Below, in pieces: positions 45,626 through 55,400 of a stretch of 64,000 nucleotides of DNA. Origin of the DNA: JAJAZB01 sp964244295 (GTDB lineage Bacteria; Bacteroidota; Bacteroidia; Cytophagales; Spirosomataceae). Numbering within the stretch: position 1 is the stretch's first letter; every line of letters starts with the position of its first letter. Below the pieces are notes generated by a model that was not told where the DNA came from, made no database searches, and saw nothing but the letters and a program-made list of their open reading frames with translations. A program made the translations under genes and the position numbers. The DNA lies in the NCBI GenBank assembly GCA_964244295.1, contig CAXTIG010000001.1, positions 248,001 through 312,000 of the forward strand. The letters are read 5' to 3'.

Positions 45626-46333
45626 TTACTCCAACCACGCGCTCACTTTCCGCTTCGCCACGGGGAGAAGCGTTTCTTCCAGCGGATAAACCCTTCTCGA
45701 TTCCACGGCAAACGTGGCCGGGTTGGGCAGGTGCCGGTACCGACGCAGCAGGTCGAGTTTCAGGTGTTCGTGGGTGGTGCTGTAGCCCCGCCGGAGCGTT
45801 TCGAGGTGGTCGGTTTGCATCCGGCGGCGCGGCGGGCGGGTGTTGTCGAAAAACGTCAGCCGGTACTGGTACACGCGGGTTTCGCGGCGGGTGGGTTCGT
45901 CCACGAGCAGGTAGCCTTCGCTGCGCACGAGCGGCAGCAGCCCCACCGGGCTGACGGTCAGGTTCGCGTCCACTTCCTCGTCGAGTTCGCGGCCTTCGGT
46001 TTCGGTTTGGGCGAAGCGGGGCAGGGCAAAATCCAGGATTTCATCGAGGGTGGCCGAGCAGGCGTCGTCGGGCAGGGGCGTTTCGTAGCGAAGTTGAAAG
46101 GTTCGCAGGTCAAGGCCAGTCAGGCGCTTGCGAAATTGCGCCTGAAAATCGGCCTGCTGGCTGCGCAGTTCCTGCGAACGATGGTAGTGGCCCTGCAAAT
46201 CGGGCAGGATGGGATACAGTTTCCTTTCGCCGAAGTGCTCACGAACCTGCTTGAGGTATGCCAGAATGACGTACTTTTTGTACTCGGCGTCGAGCAGGCC
46301 TTCGGTCAGCCAGTTTTCGGGAAGCGCGTTCAT
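45626..46333 (-). CDS. Conserved hypothetical protein of Bacteroidota
   Basis: From the minus-strand ATG at 46333 (MNALPENWLTEGLLDAEYKK) the protein has 235 residues; the frame is open to 46549 but the added part runs into the groES promoter region. It is soluble and rich in charged residues, with a helical N-terminal half (YVILAYLKQVREHFGERKLY, LRSQQADFQAQFRKRLTGL) and a beta-rich end (YRLTFFDNTRPPRRRMQT). I recall similar unnamed proteins in the phylum but know no function. It is divergent from groES. Confidence 0.65.
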   Translation of the reverse strand: MNALPENWLTEGLLDAEYKKYVILAYLKQVREHFGERKLYPILPDLQGHYHRSQELRSQQADFQAQFRKRLTGLDLRTFQLRYETPLPDDACSATLDEILDFALPRFAQTETEGRELDEEVDANLTVSPVGLLPLVRSEGYLLVDEPTRRETRVYQYRLTFFDNTRPPRRRMQTDHLETLRRGYSTTHEHLKLDLLRRYRHLPNPATFAVESRRVYPLEETLLPVAKRKVSAWLE

Positions 46334-46518
46334 GGTACTTTTCGGGAAGAAATCAGTGGGCTTGCTTCGTCCAACTTCGTGAAAAAAGCCATTCACTCCA
46401 AATCTTCTTCGGTAAATAATTCCTATTGGTCTGCCTGATTTGGGTTTGGCCGGGTTTGACAAAATTGGCATTCCGTCCTGAAAAACTGACAGGGTTAGGG
46501 CACTGGCACGGAAACTGC

Positions 46519-46526
46519 TACCTTTG
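46519..46526 (+). promoter_or_regulatory. Predicted -7 box of groES-groEL
   Basis: TACCTTTG is an exact TAnnTTTG match 71 bases before groES. No CIRCE-type inverted repeat (TTAGCACTC...GAGTGCTAA) was seen between the box and the start, so HrcA control is not indicated. Confidence 0.65.
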
Positions 46527-46596
46527 CGACCGGATTTCAAAAAGTCCAACTAGTTATTTGTTAAACCCCTTAGTTAAACCAACCTTATTTTCATTT

Positions 46597-46899
46597 ATGT
46601 CCGTGAACGTTAAACCGTTGGCAGACCGCGTCCTGGTGGAGGCGGCCCCGGCAGAAGAAAAAACCGCGTTCGGTATCATCATTCCCGACACCGCGAAAGA
46701 GAAACCCCAGCGTGGTACCGTCGTGGCCGTGGGCGCGGGGAAAAAAGACGAACCCATGACTGTGAAAGTTGGCGACACCGTCCTCTACGGCAAGTATTCG
46801 GGCACCGAAATCACCGTCGATGGCACCGATTACCTCATCATGCGCGAGTCGGATTTGTTTGCCGTGTTGGGTGAAGTAGCCGAACCCGTTCTCGCTTAA
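46597..46899 (+). CDS. groES: Co-chaperonin GroES
   Basis: The ATG at 46597 (MSVNVKPLADRVLVEAAPAE) gives 100 residues, the usual size; the frame is open upstream but not conserved. GroES forms the heptameric lid of the GroEL chamber. The mobile loop EEKTAFGIIIPDTAKEKPQ, the turn GTVVAVGAGKK, and the C-terminal YLIMRESDLFAVL are standard. It precedes groEL by 43 bases and shares its transcript. Confidence 0.97.
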   Translation: MSVNVKPLADRVLVEAAPAEEKTAFGIIIPDTAKEKPQRGTVVAVGAGKKDEPMTVKVGDTVLYGKYSGTEITVDGTDYLIMRESDLFAVLGEVAEPVLA

Positions 46900-46942
46900 T
46901 TATTGGCTAACCCGTTCCAAAAAAAATTTCCAAGAAAAGACC

Positions 46943-48583
46943 ATGGCAAAAGAACTCTTTTTCGATACCGAAGCCCGCGAAAAACTCAAGCGGGGTGTTG
47001 ACACCCTGGCTGACGCCGTAAAAGTGACCCTCGGACCGAAAGGCCGCAACGTCATCATCGACAAAAAATTCGGCTCGCCCGCCATCACCAAAGACGGGGT
47101 GACGGTCGCCAAAGAAATTGAACTGAAAGACGCCATCGAGAACATGGGCGCCCAGCTCGTGAAGGAAGTGGCCTCCAAAACCGCCGACCAGGCCGGCGAC
47201 GGTACCACCACCGCCACCGTACTGGCCCAGGCCATTTACACCATCGGCTCAAAAAACGTAGCCGCCGGTGCCAACCCGATGGACCTCAAGCGCGGCATCG
47301 AAAAGGCCGTGCAGGCCGTGGTTGCCGACCTGAAAGCGCAATCGCGCACCATCGAAACCTCGAAAGAAATCGCCCAGGTAGCCACCATCTCGGCCAATAG
47401 CGATTCGGAAATCGGTGAAATGATTGCCGACGCGATGGAGAAAGTAGGCCGCGAAGGCGTCATCACGGTGGAAGAAGCCCGTGGCACCGAAACCGAAGTG
47501 AAAACGGTGGAAGGGATGCAGTTCGACCGGGGGTACCTCTCGCCCTACTTCGTGACCAACACGGAGAAAATGGAAGCCGAACTCGAGCGCCCCTTCATCC
47601 TGATTTCGGAGAAGAAAGTGTCTTCGATGAAAGAACTCCTCCCGGTGTTGGAAGGCGTGGCCCAGACGGGTCGCCCGCTGCTGATCATCGCCGAAGACGT
47701 GGACGGTGAAGCCCTCGCGACGCTGGTGGTGAACAAAATTCGCGGTGCCCTCAAAGTGGCCGCCGTGAAAGCCCCCGGTTTCGGCGACCGCCGCAAGGCC
47801 ATGCTCGAAGACCTCGCCATCCTCACGGGCGGTCAGGTGATCAGCGAAGAGCGCGGTTTCAAACTCGAAAACGCGACGCTCGAATACCTGGGTCAGGCCG
47901 AGAAAATCCTCATCGACAAAGACAACACGACCATCGTGAACGGCGTGGGTCAGAAAGAGGACATCACCGGCCGGGTGAATCAAATCAAGGCTCAAATCGA
48001 AAATACCACTTCGGATTACGACCGCGAAAAACTCCAGGAGCGCCTGGCGAAACTTTCGGGCGGGGTAGCCATCCTGTACATTGGGGCGGCCACCGAAGTG
48101 GAAATGAAAGAGAAAAAAGACCGCGTCGATGACGCCCTCCACGCGACCCGCGCGGCAGTGGAAGAAGGCATCGTAGCCGGTGGCGGCGTGGCCTTCATCC
48201 GGGCCATCGATGCCCTGGCCGATCTGAAAGGCGAAAACGAAGACCAGACCACGGGCATCAACATCGTCCGTTTGGCGATCGAAAGCCCGCTGCGTACCAT
48301 CGTCGCCAACGCCGGTGGCGAAGGCAGCGTGGTGGTGAACGCCGTGAAAGCCGGTAAGGACGACTTCGGCTACAACGCCCGCGAAGACCGTTACGAAAAC
48401 CTCATCGCGGCTGGGATCATCGACCCGACGAAAGTAACGCGCCTCGCGCTCGAAAACGCCGCGTCGATTGCCGGTTTGCTGCTCACCACCGAGTGCGTGG
48501 TGGCCGACAAGCCCGAAGAATCCGCCGGTGCCGCCATGGGCGGTCACGGACACGGCGGCGGCGGCATGGGTGGGATGATGTAA
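46943..48583 (+). CDS. groEL: Chaperonin GroEL
   Basis: This 546-residue ATPase forms the double-ring folding chamber. VTLGPKGRNVIIDKKFG (ATP site), AGDGTTTATVLAQAI (phosphate loop with the Asp near residue 86), EGIVAGGGVAFIRAI and the C-terminal hinge are all present. The tail is GGHGHGGGGMGGMM, a Gly/Met-rich end with two added His residues. A strong terminator follows. The gene is normal in length and very well conserved. Confidence 0.98.
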   Translation: MAKELFFDTEAREKLKRGVDTLADAVKVTLGPKGRNVIIDKKFGSPAITKDGVTVAKEIELKDAIENMGAQLVKEVASKTADQAGDGTTTATVLAQAIYTIGSKNVAAGANPMDLKRGIEKAVQAVVADLKAQSRTIETSKEIAQVATISANSDSEIGEMIADAMEKVGREGVITVEEARGTETEVKTVEGMQFDRGYLSPYFVTNTEKMEAELERPFILISEKKVSSMKELLPVLEGVAQTGRPLLIIAEDVDGEALATLVVNKIRGALKVAAVKAPGFGDRRKAMLEDLAILTGGQVISEERGFKLENATLEYLGQAEKILIDKDNTTIVNGVGQKEDITGRVNQIKAQIENTTSDYDREKLQERLAKLSGGVAILYIGAATEVEMKEKKDRVDDALHATRAAVEEGIVAGGGVAFIRAIDALADLKGENEDQTTGINIVRLAIESPLRTIVANAGGEGSVVVNAVKAGKDDFGYNAREDRYENLIAAGIIDPTKVTRLALENAASIAGLLLTTECVVADKPEESAGAAMGGHGHGGGGMGGMM

Positions 48584-48600
48584 TCTCGCTTTTCCGAAAT

Positions 48601-48644
48601 AAAAAAGGGTCGGTTCCGAGCAATTGGAACTGACCCTTTTTTTT
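48601..48644. terminator. Intrinsic terminator after groEL
   Basis: AAAAAGGGTC and GTTCC pair with GGAAC and GACCCTTTTT, with one internal mismatch, followed by a T-run. Confidence 0.9.
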
Positions 48645-48675
48645 GTAAAATCTTGCACCTGGTGTTAAGCCGGGC

Positions 48676-48711
48676 TGTGGTACCTACGGACTAAAGTCCG
48701 TAGGTACCACA
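48676..48711. repeat. Perfect 17-bp palindrome between convergent genes
   Basis: TGTGGTACCTACGGACT (48676-48692) is perfectly complementary to 48695-48711, with only two bases between the arms. It sits between the groEL terminator and the 3' end of the peptidase gene. Confidence 0.92.
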
Positions 48712-48719
48712 CCTTCATC

Positions 48720-50072
48720 TCACCTCCCCACCGGCACCACCGGCAGGCTTTCATTCCCCTCCTCCCCCACCGCCTGCACCGCAAAAAAGTAGTTGTCTTT
48801 CGAATACGGCAAGGTCATCCCGAGCTTGGTCGTGAATAGTTTTTTTTGCCAAAACGGCCAGTTCGTTTCCCGCATCAGCACGTAGTAACCCTTCGGTTTG
48901 CCGCTTTTTGGGGCCTGCCAGAACAGCGTCGTGGCATTGCTCAGGTTGCGGACTTCCATGCTTACACTTTGCGGCATGGCCGGGGCTTTGGCCAGATTCG
49001 CCAGCACACTGAGGTTCATCGCCGTGTTTTTTCGCAGGTATTCAAAATCCATGAATTCGGCGTAGTCGCCGTAGCGGGTGCCCCCTTCCGTGCGCAAATC
49101 CTGGTGTTGGTGGTTGTAGTTCTCGTTCATTTCGGTGATGCGCACCGCCGGAAAACCCTTCTGCACGAAGGGCGTGTGGTCGCCGCCGCGCAGGTAGCGG
49201 TCGTTGCGGTAAATCAGCACCACGTCCAGATTATCCACGTAGCGCTCGCCTAGTTCCTTCGTGTACCGGGCCAGTTGGCGGGCCTTGCCGTCGCTTTCCA
49301 GGCCCAGGGCGCGGATGCTGGCGGCTTTTTCGGCGGTTTGGTAGGCGGGCAAACCCTCGCTGAACACCCGGACTTTCGTGTTGGTGATGATGTTCGTCTC
49401 GTTGGAGTGGTTCGAACCCATGATGTCGTTGTTCAGAATCGCCTCGATGTTCCACTTTTGCTGAAAGGCCGTGCCCGCCAGCGAATCGGCCCCGAGCAAC
49501 CCCTGCTCTTCGCCACTCACCACGCAAAACAACACCGTGGCCGGAAACTGCGCCTTGCTCAACACCCGCGCCAATTCGATGACCGCCGCCGTGCCGGAGC
49601 CGTCGTCGTTGGCACCGGGTGCGTCGGCGTCGCGGTTCATCACGTTGCTCACCCGGCTGTCGATGTGTCCGCTGACGAGGAACAGCCGGTCGTCGGTCGG
49701 GTCGCTGCCTTTCAGGGTGGCGATGACGTTGCCAATTTCCTGGGGTTTGTCCACGCGCCGTCCGTCGGGTTTGAGCGTCCAGAGGTCGAGCCGGGCGGTC
49801 ATGCGGCCCCCACTCTGCCGGGCGAAGTCGTTGAAACGACTCAACACCCAGCGCCGGGCCGCGCCGATACCCCGCCGGGGATCGGCGGTGGTGCTCATCG
49901 TCTGACGGGTACCGAAACCAACGAGCTTGTCGATGTGCGCCCGAAGGCTATCGGCGGAAACCTGCCCGACGAAGGCCTCGATGGCCGGGTCGCGCTGGAC
50001 GATTTGTTGGGCGGAAAGGAAAAGGGGGAAGCAAAGAAGGAAGACGACGGAAAGGAGGAAACGGTTTTTCAT
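48720..50072 (-). CDS. M28 family secreted metallopeptidase
   Basis: From the minus-strand ATG at 50072 the protein has 450 residues with a signal peptide (LLSVVFLLCFPLFLSAQ). The M28 zinc ligands lie in LVSGHIDSR, GANDDGSGTAAVIELARVL, VVSGEEQGLLGADSLAG and the later GGDHTPFVQKG. This fits aminopeptidases and carboxypeptidases with two zinc ions. The C-terminal 100 residues form a fibronectin-like domain (ATTLFWQAPKSGKPKGYYVL). It is probably exported to the periplasm or surface. The substrate is unknown. Confidence 0.88.
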   Translation of the reverse strand: MKNRFLLSVVFLLCFPLFLSAQQIVQRDPAIEAFVGQVSADSLRAHIDKLVGFGTRQTMSTTADPRRGIGAARRWVLSRFNDFARQSGGRMTARLDLWTLKPDGRRVDKPQEIGNVIATLKGSDPTDDRLFLVSGHIDSRVSNVMNRDADAPGANDDGSGTAAVIELARVLSKAQFPATVLFCVVSGEEQGLLGADSLAGTAFQQKWNIEAILNNDIMGSNHSNETNIITNTKVRVFSEGLPAYQTAEKAASIRALGLESDGKARQLARYTKELGERYVDNLDVVLIYRNDRYLRGGDHTPFVQKGFPAVRITEMNENYNHQHQDLRTEGGTRYGDYAEFMDFEYLRKNTAMNLSVLANLAKAPAMPQSVSMEVRNLSNATTLFWQAPKSGKPKGYYVLMRETNWPFWQKKLFTTKLGMTLPYSKDNYFFAVQAVGEEGNESLPVVPVGR

Positions 50073-50129
50073 GAAAAAATCAGAGGTGACGTGGAAATCA
50101 AGTCTGAAAAATAGCACGAAAAAACGGCG

Positions 50130-50366
50130 TCAGTGCAGCCAACCACTTTTCCTTTTCGGGGCGGGTTTTAATCCCAGCCACTTTTTCACCCGAAACCCCT
50201 GCCAGAGCCACAAGCCCGACAGCACCACGGCGGGGAAAATGACCCAGCGAATGGCAAAAACCGCTTGCGGAATTTCGGCAACGGGGCCGTAAATGAACCC
50301 GACGATGGGTACGCTGGCGATCAGGTGCAGCCAGCGGATGAGTTGGCGTTCGATGGAGGCTTTCAT
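50130..50366 (-). CDS. Small two-helix membrane protein
   Basis: The 78-residue protein starts at 50366 (MKASIERQLIRWLHLIASVP). It has two hydrophobic segments, about residues 12-27 and 33-55 (HLIASVPIVGFIYGPVA, AIRWVIFPAVVLSGLWLW), and a basic C-terminus (VKKWLGLKPAPKRKSG), suggesting both ends face the cytoplasm. I recall similar unnamed small membrane proteins in Bacteroidota, but I cannot name a domain or role. It lies 57 bases upstream of the peptidase gene, with no clear promoter in between. Confidence 0.6.
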   Translation of the reverse strand: MKASIERQLIRWLHLIASVPIVGFIYGPVAEIPQAVFAIRWVIFPAVVLSGLWLWQGFRVKKWLGLKPAPKRKSGWLH

Positions 50367-50607
50367 CGGGAGGAAAAATCGGTTTTCCGAAAATCCCGAT
50401 TCTGAACCGGGAAGCCACGCCTTTTCGGACGAACCCGTCCTTTACGCGGGTGAATTTCCCCGAACGCCGGATAAATTTCGACGCTGCCTTCCCTCCAACT
50501 GGATTTTCAGAGGCCCCGCCAGGGGTTTCGTCAACCCAACGTCCCGATTGGTCAAGCCGGGTGGGGCGGGCATCAAGCGGATCTTGAACGGGGGCTGAGC
50601 GGCGCGG

Positions 50608-50615
50608 TAGCTTTG
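50608..50615 (+). promoter_or_regulatory. Predicted -7 box TAGCTTTG
   Basis: An exact TAnnTTTG match 53 bases before the methyltransferase ATG at 50668. Confidence 0.55.
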
Positions 50616-50667
50616 GTTCACTAATCCGCCCGACGCGGGTTTTCAACCAACGCAAAACCAAATTCCC

Positions 50668-51591
50668 ATGCACTCCATCGCCCTCGCTCCCTCAACCGTC
50701 GAACTCGATGCCCTTCAATTGCTTCAAAATCTGATTGAACGCGGCGGTCCCGACCCCGCCGACTACGCGGAATTTACCGACCTTATTGCCTACCTGGCCG
50801 AACACCTGAGTTACTCCCCAAACCCAGACGAGGAACTAACCGCGCTGCGCGGTTTTCTCAGCGACGAATTTCTCGCCGCCACCATCCATGGCCACATCCT
50901 GGGGCGGCCTTACGGCTACGCCGGGGATTTTGCCGTCATCGACAAAATTTACACCCACCACGTGTCGCCCGACCCGCGCTACCGGAAGTGGGACACGTTT
51001 TTTCATTCCCTCGCCGCACCCCAGGCCGTCCGAAACCGGAAGGAGTATTTCAAAAAAACGCTGCGCCGGGCGCTCCGCGAACGTGAAAAGTCCGAACTGC
51101 ACCTGCTCGACGTAGCCAGCGGCCCCGCCCGCGATTTGGCCGAGTTGTACCCACTTATCGACCCCACCCGGCTCCGCACGAGTTGCGTGGAAATGGATCC
51201 GCACGCCATCCAACACGCCAAAACGCTGACGGCTGACTTCAGCGACCGCATCACGTTCATCGAAAAAAACATCTTCCGCTTCCAGCCCGCCGAAACCTAC
51301 GACGTGATTTGGTCGGCGGGGCTGTTCGATTACTTCGACGATGCCACGTTCGTGGGCATCCTGACCCGCTTTAAAAGTTGGCTGACGCAGGGCGGCGAAA
51401 TCGTCATCGGGAATTTTTCGCCCGCCAATCCCGACCGGGCTTACATGGAACTCTTCGGCAACTGGTACCTGCACCACCGCAGCGAGGAAAGACTTTACCG
51501 ACTGGCGCGGGAAGCCGGTTTCGGCCCCGGTGCGATTCGGATCGGGCAGGAACCGGAGGGGGTGAATTTATTCCTCCATTTGTGGGAATGA
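50668..51591 (+). CDS. Class I SAM-dependent methyltransferase with an EF-type N-terminus
   Basis: This 307-residue protein has a helical N-terminal half with GRPYGYAGDFAVIDKIYTHH and APQAVRNRKEYFKKTLRRAL, a pattern I associate with 3-hydroxypalmitate methyl ester (EF factor) synthases. The C-terminal half is a Rossmann fold: motif I LLDVASGPARDLAEL, the acidic post-I end CVEMDPHAI, motif II region ETYDVIWSAGLFDYF. It may methylate a fatty acyl or small-molecule carboxylate, possibly for signalling. The substrate is inferred from family resemblance. It has its own promoter and terminator. Confidence 0.8.
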   Translation: MHSIALAPSTVELDALQLLQNLIERGGPDPADYAEFTDLIAYLAEHLSYSPNPDEELTALRGFLSDEFLAATIHGHILGRPYGYAGDFAVIDKIYTHHVSPDPRYRKWDTFFHSLAAPQAVRNRKEYFKKTLRRALREREKSELHLLDVASGPARDLAELYPLIDPTRLRTSCVEMDPHAIQHAKTLTADFSDRITFIEKNIFRFQPAETYDVIWSAGLFDYFDDATFVGILTRFKSWLTQGGEIVIGNFSPANPDRAYMELFGNWYLHHRSEERLYRLAREAGFGPGAIRIGQEPEGVNLFLHLWE

Positions 51592-51604
51592 CCGCGTGAT
51601 TGCG

Positions 51605-51648
51605 AAAAAAGGGCCTTCCGAACGTCGGCGTTCGGAAGGCCCTTTTTT
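51605..51648. terminator. Strong intrinsic terminator
   Basis: AAAAAAGGGCCTTCCGAACG and its exact complement form a 20-bp stem with a four-base loop. It ends the methyltransferase gene and can act in both directions. Confidence 0.95.
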
Positions 51649-51793
51649 GTCTTCAATGCCCGACCAGGAATTTTACGCCCGGACAGCCGCTTCAAACACC
51701 CAAACGCCTACGCGGTCGATGTGGTCTCGCACGTCCAAATCGTCGATTTGGCGGTAACTGACGAGGTCGATAAGTATGCCGAACAGGGCTATT

Positions 51794-52141
51794 TCAATGC
51801 CTGATTTTTACGAAATTTTCGTAAACGACGGTGAAGGCGTTCCGTAATTCTTCGCCGTGTCGAGTAACTGCCTGCAACACCAGTTCGGCCCGCTCCCTGG
51901 GTTTCTTACCTGGCAATCGCACCAAAATCACCCCTTCGTGCGCTTGCTTCAGCCGAAAAACCAATTCACCAAAATCTTTGTCCATCGTTACCAACACCGC
52001 CTTCTGCTGCTGGGCCAGTTTCAAAACCTCCGGGTCGGGAAGACTGGGATTCTCTTCGGCTACGTAAAATACCGTGTGCCCGTTTAGCCGTAACATCGCC
52101 ACGATCGGGGCATCCAGATTTTCGTCGCCGACGAAATTCAC
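51794..52141 (-). CDS. DUF5615 PIN-like protein, probable toxin
   Basis: Starting from a GTG at 52141 that overlaps the upstream stop (GTGA), the protein has 115 residues. It has the DUF5615 PIN-like pattern: FVGDENLDAPIVAMLRLNG with the first acidic pair, AVLVTMDKDFGELVF with the second acidic group, and GVILVRLPGKKPRER. PIN-type toxins cut RNA, and this family is commonly paired with DUF433 antitoxins. The full acidic set needs checking. It is co-transcribed with the DUF433 gene and ends a short module next to pyc. Confidence 0.85.
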   Translation of the reverse strand: MNFVGDENLDAPIVAMLRLNGHTVFYVAEENPSLPDPEVLKLAQQQKAVLVTMDKDFGELVFRLKQAHEGVILVRLPGKKPRERAELVLQAVTRHGEELRNAFTVVYENFVKIRH

Positions 52142-52374
52142 GAGGCCATCGGGTAAATGGTGTCGGCCCGCAAGGCTTTGGCGGCGAAGTCGAGGGCGGC
52201 AAAAATACCTTCCCGCGTCAGGCGGGGATGGGCTTCGAGCAGATCCTCGAACGTCTCGCCCGCCGCTAATTTTTCCAGAATCAATTCCACCGTGATTCGG
52301 GTGCCGACCACCACGGGTTTACCCATCATCACGGCAGGGTTAGATTCGATGGTTGGCGATTTCAGAGCATCCAT
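52138..52374 (-). CDS. DUF433 protein, probable antitoxin
   Basis: The minus-strand ATG at 52374 (MDALKSPTIESNPAVMMGKP) gives 78 residues; upstream codons are part of the promoter region. VGTRITVELILEKLAAGETF and LLEAHPRLTREGIFAALDFA form the winged helix-turn-helix of DUF433 antitoxins (VapB45-like). It overlaps the DUF5615 gene by GTGA. A -7 box lies 19 bases upstream. The module is compact and appears intact. It is probably self-regulated through the DNA-binding domain. Confidence 0.88.
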   Translation of the reverse strand: MDALKSPTIESNPAVMMGKPVVVGTRITVELILEKLAAGETFEDLLEAHPRLTREGIFAALDFAAKALRADTIYPMAS

Positions 52375-52392
52375 TTTCGTCTGATGTTTTGA

Positions 52393-52400
52393 CAAAACTA
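52393..52400 (-). promoter_or_regulatory. Predicted -7 box of the DUF433/DUF5615 module
   Basis: On the minus strand this reads TAGTTTTG, 19 bases before the DUF433 ATG. It is squeezed between the pyc stop codon (52407) and the module, so the module has its own promoter. Confidence 0.65.
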
Positions 52401-52406
52401 CGAAAT

Positions 52407-55400
52407 CTACCCCTCCACCGTCACCACCCAATCATCCTGCTCCACCACGCTGCCTTCGGGCAGTACCACCTGGGTCACTTTGCCGGCGGTGGGCGCGGCC
52501 ACGCTGCTTTCCATTTTCATGGCTTCGATCACGAACAGGGGCTGGTTTTTCTTCACCACGTCGCCCACTTTCACCTGAATCTTGCTCAAACGACCCTGCA
52601 AGGGTGCCCCGATGTCGCCTTTATTTTTGACCTTTTGGTTCTGGAGTTTGGTGCTTTTAAACTGGTTGTCTTTGATGGAAATCCGCCGGGCCTGGCCGTT
52701 GAGGTCGAAGGTGACGGTGCGCAGGCCCGACTCGTCGGGTTCGCCCACGTATTGCAAGCGAATCATCACCGTTTTGCCGTCTTCGATCGGCACCAGAATT
52801 TCTTCTTCCGGGCGCAGGCCGTAGAAAAACGCGGCGGTCGGCAACGTGCGCACCTCGCCGAAGCGGTCGACGGCGTGGTAAAATTCCTCGTACACCTTCG
52901 GGTACATTTTGTAGCTGAGGTAATCGAGAAACGCCCCCTCGCCGAGGTAGAGTTCAGCGTTCGGAAACTGGGTTTTGAACGCCTCGAAATCGGCCTCCAG
53001 ATCGAGCGGGGGCAGCGAATCGTTGGGGCGGCCCTGGATCGGCTGCTCGCCTTTCAGCACCAGTTTCTGAAATTTTTCGGGAAACCCACCCGTCGGCTGG
53101 CCGAGGTAGCCTTTGAAAAAATCCTTCACCGAATCGGGGAAACTCAGCGACTCGCCCCGCTGCATCACGTCGTCGGCGCTGAGGTTGTTGGAGGTCATGA
53201 AAATCGCCATGTCGCCAACGGTTTTCGACGAGGGCGTCACCTTCACGATGTCGCCGAACAACTGGTTGGCAACGATGTAGTTTTTCTTGAGCGTCTCGAA
53301 TTTATCGCCCACGCCGAGGGCGTTGGCCTGTTGGCGGAGGTTGGAAAACTGCCCGCCGGGCACTTCGTTGTCGTATACCTCGGCGCTGCCCGCCCGCATC
53401 CCGCTCTCGAAGGGGTAGTACATTTCGCGCACGTCTTCCCAGTAGGTCGAGTACTGGTTGAGCCGCTGCAAATCCAGCGGATTTTCGCGCTCGTGGCCCT
53501 GCATCATCGCCACGACCGAGTTGAAATTGGGCTGCGCCGTCAGGCCCGACAGCGCCCCCAGCGAGCAATCGACCACGTCTACGTTGGCTTCGATGGCCTT
53601 GAGGTAGGTCGCGGCCTGAATCGAGGAGGTGTCGTGGGTGTGGAGGTGAACGGGGATGTTGACGACTTTTTTCAACTCGCTCACCAGAATCCCCGCCTGC
53701 TGGGGCTTGAGTAGCCCGGCCATGTCCTTGATCGCCAGTATGTGCGCGCCGAGGTCTTCGAGTTGGCGGGCCATGTCGAGGTAGTACTGGAGCGAAAACT
53801 TGTAGGCCGGGTTGTTTTGGTGAAGATGAAAATCGCCGGTATAGCAAATGGCCGCTTCGGCAATCCCGCCGGTGCGTTCGCGGACGGCTTTGATCGACAC
53901 TTTCATCGCCTCGATCCAGTTGAGCGAGTCGAAAATCCGGAACACGTCGATGCCGGTTTCCCAGGATTTTTCGACGAATTTTTCGATCAAATTATCCGGG
54001 TACGCCGAGTAGCCCACCGCGTTGCTGCCCCGGAAGAGCATCTGCAAGAGCATATTCGGCATGGCGGCGCGGAGGTCTTGCAGGCGTTTCCAGGGGCTTT
54101 CGTAAAGGAACCGCATCGCCACGTCGAAGGTGGCCCCGCCCCAGACTTCCATCGAAAACAACTGCGGAAAATCTTTGGCAAAGCCCTCGGCCACGCGCAG
54201 CATGTCGTCGCTCCGCACGCGGGTGGCGAGCAGCGACTGGTGGCCGTCGCGGAAGGTGGTGTCGGTGTAAAAAATCGGTTTCTGGTCTTTCACCCAGGCG
54301 GCAAACGCCTCCGGCCCCATGCGGCTGAGGCGGTCTTTGTTGCCGAGCGGAAAATCGCTGTACTCGTCGTAGCGCGGCACCTGCGGCACCCGAAACGTGC
54401 GGTCGTTTTTCACCTTCACGTCGGGGTTGCCGTTCACAATCACGTTACCGAGGTAGTGGAGGAGTTTGGTCGAGCGATCCTTGGGTTTGCGGAAATCGAA
54501 CAACTCCGGGCTGTGGTCGATAAACTGCACCGTGCAGGCCCCCGCCTGGAAGGTGGGGTGGGCCAGCACGTTCTGCAAAAACGGAATGTTGGTTTTCACC
54601 CCCCGAATCCGAAACTCGACCAGCGCCCGTTCGAGCCGCTGAATGGCCCCCTTGAACGTCCGCCCCGACGACGACACCTTCACGAGCATCGAATCGAAGT
54701 AAGGCGAGATTTTCATGCCGGGGTAGCTGCTGCCTTCGTCGAGGCGGATGCCGAACCCGGCGGCGTTGCGGTAGGCGATGATGGTGCCGAAGTCAGGCTT
54801 GAAGCCGTTGGCGGCGTCTTCGGTGGTGATGCGGCACTGGATGGCGTAGCCGCTCATTTCCACGTCGTCCTGGCTGGTGAGGTAAATGCCGTTGTCGCTG
54901 AGCTTGTAGCCCATCGCGATCAGAATCTGGCTCCGCACGATGTCGATGCCGGTGATTTCCTCGGTGATCGTGTGCTCGACCTGCACGCGGGGGTTGACTT
55001 CGATGAAAAAGATGTTTTCTTCCTTGTCCACCAGAAATTCCACCGTGCCCGCGCAGGAATAATTCACCGCCTTGCCGATGGCGACCGCGTAGTCGTAGAG
55101 TTTTTGCCGGGTTTCGGGCTTCAGGTTCACCGAGGGCGCGATTTCGACCACTTTCTGAAAACGCCGCTGCACCGAGCAATCCCGCTCGAAGAGGTGGAGC
55201 AAATTGCCGTGCGTATCGCCGAGCAACTGCACCTCGATGTGCTTGGGGTTTTCGATGAATTTTTCGATGAACACCGTGTCGTCGCCGAAGGCATTTTTGG
55301 CCTCGTTGCGGGCGTCGGTGTAGGACCGCTCGATTTCGTCCACCTCGCGCACCACGCGCATCCCCCGCCCGCCGCCGCCCGAAGCCGCCTTGAGCATCAC

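Noticed and set aside
46526..46596. CIRCE element upstream of groES
   Set aside because: I looked for TTAGCACTC-N9-GAGTGCTAA and found nothing similar.
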